Shown here: positions 56,803 to 64,000 of the stretch, piece by piece
Layout of the letters: every line of letters begins with the position of its first letter
Position numbering within the stretch: position 1 is the first letter of the stretch
DNA from: Sipunculus nudus
Taxonomy: Eukaryota > Annelida > Sipuncula > Golfingiida > Sipunculidae
Length of the DNA: 64,000 nt
Assembly (NCBI GenBank): GCA_026874595.1
Contig: CM049322.1
Location: 44,208,840 to 44,272,839 of the forward strand
Direction of reading: 5' to 3'
Notes under the pieces: generated by a model
Seen by the model: the letters and a program-made list of their open reading frames with translations, nothing else
Databases searched by the model: none
What the model was told of the DNA's origin: nothing
Made by a program: the position numbers and the translations under genes

Positions 56803-56852
<50 letters not shown>
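56803..56852. repeat. (TA)n microsatellite
   Basis: TA run ending in GTGTGTGT. Confidence 0.96.
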
Positions 56853-56860
<8 letters not shown>

Positions 56861-58745
56861 TAAACATATTAATTCAAACAAACCTCTGTGCCCTAATTCG
56901 GGACCTGTCTCAACGATGGCAGCAGGTCAATACCCTGCAACATTATTATTGAAATGCGAGCGAGAACGGTGAGGGTTAGAAAGAGAGAGGTAAAGGAACA
57001 ATTTTTTTACATCTGTGTGAATATGTATTTGGGCTTCGCAATTTAATTATTATTCATTATTTGATCAATCTGCGTATATTTTGGAAATCATAAATATTTT
57101 ACAATATAATAAGCTTACAAGGTTTGTTCGATCTAAGACGGTCAAGTATGAGATACTAAGTTTTTTGCATCATGTCCACTATTTTCCAATTTTTAAATGT
57201 TTACTGAGAGCGGTCGTATCACGACAATTTTCCGTTCTACTAACCCTGTCCAACCGGTTTTCCACACAAGACAAAATTTGCCTTACAAAACTTGCACCAA
57301 TGACAGCAAGAGAAAAGGCGTATTTTTTGGCACTGCTTACGATGTAAATATTATTCAGTTAACGACCTAGTTAACATTTCTCTTATATATCCCTAATTCA
57401 TGTCGTCCCTCGTAGGAGACCATTTTTGTTTGTTTTTTTTTTTTTCAATCCTTGGATTTGGATATGAAGTACTTTGATGTAACAGTGAAGAGCGTGCACG
57501 AGGAAAATACAAATCTCACTGTAAACAGAGGTTTTGCAGCTCTCGATTAGTTGTTCCCAGAATATTGGTGCCTCATTTGTGCGTCACGTCTATTATGAAG
57601 TCATCACTGTCCACTGTCCTGTACATTTCATGGTTTTGTGAACAAATGTCGCTAGTGAACCGACCAGTTACTCATAAAATTAGTTTAGGTTGTTAATAAG
57701 TAAATAACATAAGATAGGATATTATTTGTATATTAGTTAATTACGCATTTTTACTCTGTCCTAGGGCAAAATGTTTAGCCTTCTTTGACGCATATTAAGC
57801 AGGTCGTGTGATGGAACGGACTACAGCAGCTGAAATATATATTCTCTTGTCGTATATCAATGCCGTCTAGGCCAAGTTTTTTATATGGTTTAACATTCCG
57901 CATTTCATATTAGTATTGATGCAGGAAGACAAAGCAGAATACATACACTACAGAGAATGTCATATACATGGGTGCAAAGGTGGACAAGCATGATATCAAG
58001 CAAGTATCATGTGTTTTAAAATACCGCATAGGTTCATGATTTAGAAAAAAAAGTCATATAAAGTCAGTAGATATATGATATTAGGAAATAAATTTTAAAG
58101 CAGTTAGCATCTAAGAAGACCTGTCTTCCATATAGCTTATACAATTTGTAAATATGTTAATTTTCTAACAAAAACAAATCATGATTTATAAAACCTATTA
58201 CTTGCATAAAATATATGAAAGATGGCAATCTAACCCCCCAAAATACTACCAAAGAGATCAGAATATACCTGAATAATTTAGCTGTTAATGCATTCTCCTT
58301 TCCTAAACATAATTTATTTAATAGTCCCATTGAATTTTTAAGTAAGTTAAGCATAACCTATTACATATAGGAAAAATAAAGCTTTAGAACCTAAATGTAA
58401 ATACATCTGATACAACTTTATAAGCCATGACTAAATGCTAGTCTGCTGAGCACCAGATTGAATTGTCAGCTGCAAATTTAAATGTTATGAGGAATGCCTG
58501 CTTCAGTTGAAATGGCTATTTATTTGCAGGGACACTATAATAGCATGTTAATTGTGTTTGATATGCAAAAAAGATACAAACAGTGAGAACAATAAGGCAT
58601 AACTCGGACTGGTATTGTAGTATAAATAGTTGCCCAGTGCCTACCGCAGCCCAGGTTTTCCTTACATAGCACCATGTATTCACTCACTTAGTTTCTATGA
58701 CGTCACGATCGGATGTGTCTACATGTAGTTAAGGTAGCATTAACA
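56853..58745. other. no recognisable feature
   Basis: An 88-codon plus ORF (57081-57347) is basic and hydrophobic in parts but shows no family motif and no second copy. A T-run lies near 57436. Confidence 0.45.
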
Positions 58746-58767
58746 AAAAAAAAAAAAAAAAAAAAAA
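58746..58767. repeat. poly(A) tract
   Basis: Uninterrupted A run of more than 20. The preceding ~150 bases could be the end of a retroposed sequence, but no family match is visible in the window. Confidence 0.9.
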
Positions 58768-61305
58768 CTCTACCCATGCAGATCTCGGTAACCTTAAACT
58801 GCCTCGCTTTATTTTAAATTTAAAATCTATGTTCGATTAACCTTTTGCTCCAATTATACATACATATCTGGAGTCCTCAGAGGATCCCCTATCACATATT
58901 CGATATAAGAATTGTTGGAATACGCGATATTGCCCACGACTTGCATATATATAATATGCATTTCCCGTACACGCAGTTAAATGTACACATATTTACTCTT
59001 TGTGTATGTGCAGCCAATTACATTTAAAAAAAAACGATTTTTGTCCTTGAAAGAACAAATCGGAGTTAGACAAAAAACAATAAAAGGTATGGTTCTCAGA
59101 CACCGCCCTCATCAATGTTATCCCCTTGCATCAAAAATTGTATTTTGATTTTCATCTTTTAAGAAGATAAAATAATACAATTTTGATCATATTTCCTTTT
59201 TAATTTAGTGCGTTTATATATTTAGCAAATAAATATATGTTATTATCGTGTTTCCCTGATCATATAATATTTTCCAAAACATACAAAAAACGGTAAAAAA
59301 ATCGCCAGCCCGCAATTTTTTGTTTTTATAATTAAATCAGTATATAATCAGACAAACAATCATATAGTTGTATATGTTGTCGTTTATTTGAATACAATAT
59401 ACGTTTATTTGAATTACCCCTTGTTCCAAATATATTTAATTTTATTTCTAAAGAATAAAATAATATCGTTTCATAGTCAGCAAACAAAGCAAAGGACATG
59501 TTTTTTCATGAATGTGAAAATGGTAAATAATTTCAACCAGTCCCATCAGATAGCGCATCGTGTATAGCCATGCATGCATATGACCGAGGATATATGTTAT
59601 TTTTATGAATTCCCTATGTAAAAGCAAGGTGCAATATTATTATGACCCCTAAATATTTCAATAAGTTGTGTTGTATTAATACTTGAAATTATAAGACAAT
59701 GGGATATTTGTGAATGCAGCGGTTAGTAATTAGTCGATTCCCTTGACGTGACAAAAAAATCCATAATTTATTTTTTCTATTTGCATTGATTGTATGTTCG
59801 AGAAGAAAATAAAAATGAGTAATAACTGTAACATCATCCAGTTGCCCGAATTAATACAACAATTATAAAAATTGTCTCAGTGATAACAGCTCTTTGTTTA
59901 TAGATTATACCGTCACAAGACACCATATTTTTTTTAAATACAGGTAGTGGCTTGGAGGCTTATTTCCCCCTAAACTTTTCAGTAAGGGGGTGGCAAGGGT
60001 GGTGGATGGTCAATAACCCCCCCCCCCCGATATACGGAGAATAATATTTACACATTGGAAATGAAATATATTAATAAATATTTGAGACAGTGGTTTAATT
60101 TTTTTAGTTTAGTATTAAATACTAAATATCTAACCTGGTTTGGCATACTGAAAACATAATTACTTATTTGAAAAAAAAAATTATACTTAATTCTTATATA
60201 TTTTTTATGTATCACACATACAATAAAAGTTAAACATATATTAATAAATATGTTTGTGTTTCTAAAAAAAAAAGTCGCCTAAATTACCCCCACACGCCTG
60301 CGAGTAATCCCAACCCTTGAAGATAAATTTTCGCTACTGCAAGGCACGCAAGCTCCATGGTTCGCTTTACAGTTATTTCGTGCGATGACGTTAAACTTAA
60401 ACGCAATTATCTTAGCAGTGATACCGTAAACTAACCCACGTCTTCAGCGTTTGGTTCAACAGTCAGCTGCATGGCGAAGCGATGGTACGTAAGTTAGCTG
60501 GAGTGAACCCCCCCCCCCCCCCGAGTTCTTGCGATACCAATGGTCTGGTGTTTAGTCACGATAGGGATCATTAAATAATAATACATTTTAAAATATCTCT
60601 TGAAAAAAAGGTCAATTCATAAATTTTTCATGCCAGAATTATGTATCTAAAAATACACGTTTGACTTTTTTATATTTTATATATTCATATATTTGTATAT
60701 TTATATATATTCATATATTTCATTTATATTCCATACCTGTGATATTCACCTAAAAGACACTGTAACAGGCATGACTGTTATTCACACATAATTTTTTATA
60801 AGAAAAGTTCAATGTACGATGGATCAAGAGGTCAGGAGGTCAATTCTGAATGAGATAGGGTGGGTAAGAATTAAAACAAAAAATTCAAACTCTACTTTTA
60901 GTTTCAATATTTCACGATTTAAAACAAGAATATAATTATCAAATCTCCTTGTCAAAGAGATGAAATTCTCTTTATCTCTGGGAAAAGATTCACAGATTCT
61001 ACTTTTTAGGTGAATATGTTACAACGAAGTGACCGTCGAGTGTCAAATGAATATGACATCACTGTCTGTCACTTTAAGAACACACCAAGGAGGATTAAGC
61101 AGTGCCTACGAATTATTAATTGTGAAGAGTATCCATATATGACATTCTATGACTGGTTTCTCTTTTTTTATGTAATAAAATTATATAAACAGATATATAT
61201 TTGCAATTAAGCACTTTATGTGTAACTTTAAAAAAAAAGATTCACATATAACATGCATACATTGAACGTAAACATTGTTACGTAAACATTACGATTATTG
61301 GAAAA
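58768..61305. other. no gene; C homopolymers
   Basis: C runs lie at about 60020-60029 and 60509-60522. The ORFs at 58845-59027 and 61010-61210 are short and unrecognised. Confidence 0.5.
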
Positions 61306-61309
61306 TATT

Positions 61310-61390
61310 GGGTCAATCTGGGATTCGAACCCATGTCGTCCCGGCATCGAACCGCTTCACTAGAGAAGCAAATTTTTCTCCCGAGAGAAA
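61310..61390 (-). repeat. tRNA-like SINE head fragment
   Basis: Minus strand box B GGGTTCGAATCCCAG at about 61318-61332, preceded by an AGTGAAGCGGTTCGATGCCGG segment. A (TA)n run adjoins on the right. It does not match families A-C, and no second copy was found. Confidence 0.4.
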
Positions 61391-61404
61391 TTCAGTTCAG
61401 ATTC

Positions 61405-62255
<851 letters not shown>

Positions 62256-62258
62256 ATG

Positions 62259-62274
62259 AGAGAGAGAGAGATAA

Positions 62275-62327
<53 letters not shown>
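62259..62327. repeat. (GA)n microsatellite
   Basis: GA run with a short AAAGG interruption near 62272. It creates a spurious ORF. Confidence 0.96.
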
Positions 62328-62331
<4 letters not shown>

Positions 62332-63628
62332 TCGCTTCATCAATTATTTAATACTGGGGCAGGATCTAAACCATCTGACCCAGGCCAAAGTGTACATGGT
62401 AAGAAGGTATCACTGGCAGATAATATGAAATATATTAATTATGATATAAACTGTTGATTAACGCGTGACGCAACTTTCTTATATTAATCCAGGATTTATA
62501 ATACTATTATATTAGCCGTTTATTTGGTAGGACAGGTCCATAGGTACACGCAGTGGACGGGTTGACTATGGGCCGAATTTACCTACGTTCATGGCGTGTG
62601 ATATATTTCTTTTCTGATAGATGGCGCTGCGATAGATATGTCATAATCGTATGTCGGATTCCGCAAATCGGATGCTAAAATTCGGAAAATACCTGGCAAC
62701 CTTCACTCTAAAAAATGGAGTCCTTGATGGTAATTCTAAGAACTCGCATGTTTCTATCTGAAATGTACATGTTTGGACTTCAAGACCAAGCATGTGAAAT
62801 TTAGAGGTGTAGTCGTAGAGGAATTGCGTGACATCGATTTAGTCTCGCCACCATCAGTTACAATATAGATAGTGAAATCATATATTTCTTTTTTTCTGTC
62901 TATTCATTTACTACCAATCATATTTCAGTGAAAAGATCAATTCTGTCTTGGATAAATACTCGGTTACCAACACCATTCAAAACACATATAGCATATTACC
63001 AGTGCTTTCGTTGGGACATCTCGGCGTGACATCAGCCTCGGTTGAGCGGGACGAGTTTTCCACGAGTGAGTAGGGCTTGATCATTCGCATGCAATAGAAT
63101 AGCGTCACAGAGCCTTGACGTTGAAAAATATTTTCCCATATTTTGGCTAGCCCTTGTTGGCTCATGCCATTATGCCAGGTTGTTTTTGAATTATCCAGAA
63201 TTAACTGCTTGTTTAGAAATAACGGGGAGGGTGTGGGGGGGGGGGGGTTTGCTTCACAGCATCCAGACCAGTATTCTGTGAAAAGAAGATGCTGGGAGTA
63301 TAAAGCGGAATTCAGCTAACAAGTTAATTCCAAAGTCCAGAAAACCTCAAATTAATTGACTTTTTATAAATACATTTTGAGAAGTCCGGTTTTCTAGCTA
63401 TTTTGTATGAGCTTAAGATGCAGTGCTGCCCCCTAGTAGCGTACTGACACTGTATCTCGTACGGCTATTTGATATAGGGCTCTGTCATCGGCCCATGCAA
63501 TAATGAACATAAATATCTCAGGATTAAGGTAGACTATTGGAAATGACCTCATGAGCATGTCTTCGGCATCATTTCCGGCAGTTTAAGATAAAAAATGTGA
63601 TTATCCGAGGTGCACCTCCGGAGGAGCT
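62328..63628. other. no gene; G tract
   Basis: A G-rich tract lies at about 63227-63248. No supportable ORF. Confidence 0.5.
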
Positions 63629-63937
63629 TTGTTTGGACATTTGAGTACAGAGAGAGTCGACCCGTATGCCGGTGGTCGTGTTTCGTCATTAAATATGGGT
63701 GGATGTTGCTGCTCCACGGACCTCAATGACCTCTCTGACGCCCCTGTGGGAGGCCCTTGGATGTGCTTAGTTTTCGATTTTCCTGACTATTCTGACGCTT
63801 GGATTTATTTGACATCTACATCATCAAAGGCTTACAGTTATTTCAATTCTATCTTTTCAAAAGATAATTTTCCATACTTTTGGTCATTAAAAGCTGACTA
63901 TGGCCCTCATCTATGCAGGTTAACGTTGTTGAGGTAA
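63629..63937 (+). other. unrecognised 102-codon ORF
   Basis: ATG-to-stop ORF with a Gly/Cys cluster (NMGGCCCSTD) and an aromatic-rich middle (FDFPDYSDAWIYLTST). Composition looks more protein-like than other chance ORFs here, and GC is higher than in the flanks. No domain recognised. The window ends 63 bases later, so any downstream exon is out of view; an internal exon of a gene to the right is possible. Confidence 0.25.
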
Positions 63938-64000
63938 TTTCTCTGGAACATCAGGCCCCTCTTTAGCTTTAATTACAGTCAAGTCAACTCTCTCGGTTTA

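Overview
The window looks like nuclear DNA from an animal, probably a marine invertebrate and perhaps a lophotrochozoan; no species can be named from it. It is AT-rich, has long (TA)n and (CT/GA)n microsatellites, several tRNA-headed SINE families, a TIR DNA transposon whose ends resemble repeats of marine invertebrates, and only one gene that I can call intact. There is no operon structure, prophage or CRISPR.

The organising theme is a decayed cluster of intronless family-31 glycosyltransferase genes (GT31, beta-1,3-galactosyltransferase / beta-1,3-N-acetylglucosaminyltransferase type). One copy is intact: 49778-50791 on the minus strand, 337 codons, with a signal-anchor and the whole motif series including the DDD metal/UDP-sugar motif. 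At least nine relics surround it. Plus-strand ('F' type) relics lie at 6810-7019, 14008-15392 (split by a SINE), 22619-22876, 25470-26365, 32554-33290, 40097-40380 and 47105-47439. Minus-strand ('M' type) relics lie at 29047-29223, 39994-40091 and 44258-44721. Flanking DNA was copied with the genes: the 3' flank of the intact gene recurs at 40-290, the proximal 5' flank recurs at 33615-34370 and 44722-45440, and a longer intergenic unit recurs at 34760-37230, 45480-49330 and, more diverged, 54800-56420.

Layout. 0-13.8 kb: an orphan GT31 3' flank, SINE pieces, microsatellites, one F-type anchor fragment, and otherwise featureless DNA. 13.8-16 kb: the largest F relic. 16-22.5 kb: inverted SINE pieces, tandem duplications, a SINE B copy and a 15-bp minisatellite. 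22.6-28 kb: two F relics, each followed by a block of diverged ~50-bp satellite. 28-34.5 kb: a tandem duplication, an internally deleted M relic, a second SINE B and an F relic. 33.6-49.3 kb: repeated intergenic units, SINE A copies, an inverted M/F junction at 40.09 kb and a promoterless-looking M relic. 49.4-51.4 kb: the intact gene with a CCAAT/TATA-bearing upstream region. 51.48-52.98 kb: a 1.5-kb DNA transposon. 54.8-56.4 kb: third intergenic unit. 56.4-64 kb: mostly featureless with microsatellites and homopolymers.

The intact enzyme would act in the Golgi lumen and extend glycans. The relics are best read as birth-and-death evolution of a tandemly and invertedly duplicated locus. All homologies between window segments were found by eye, so boundaries are approximate.
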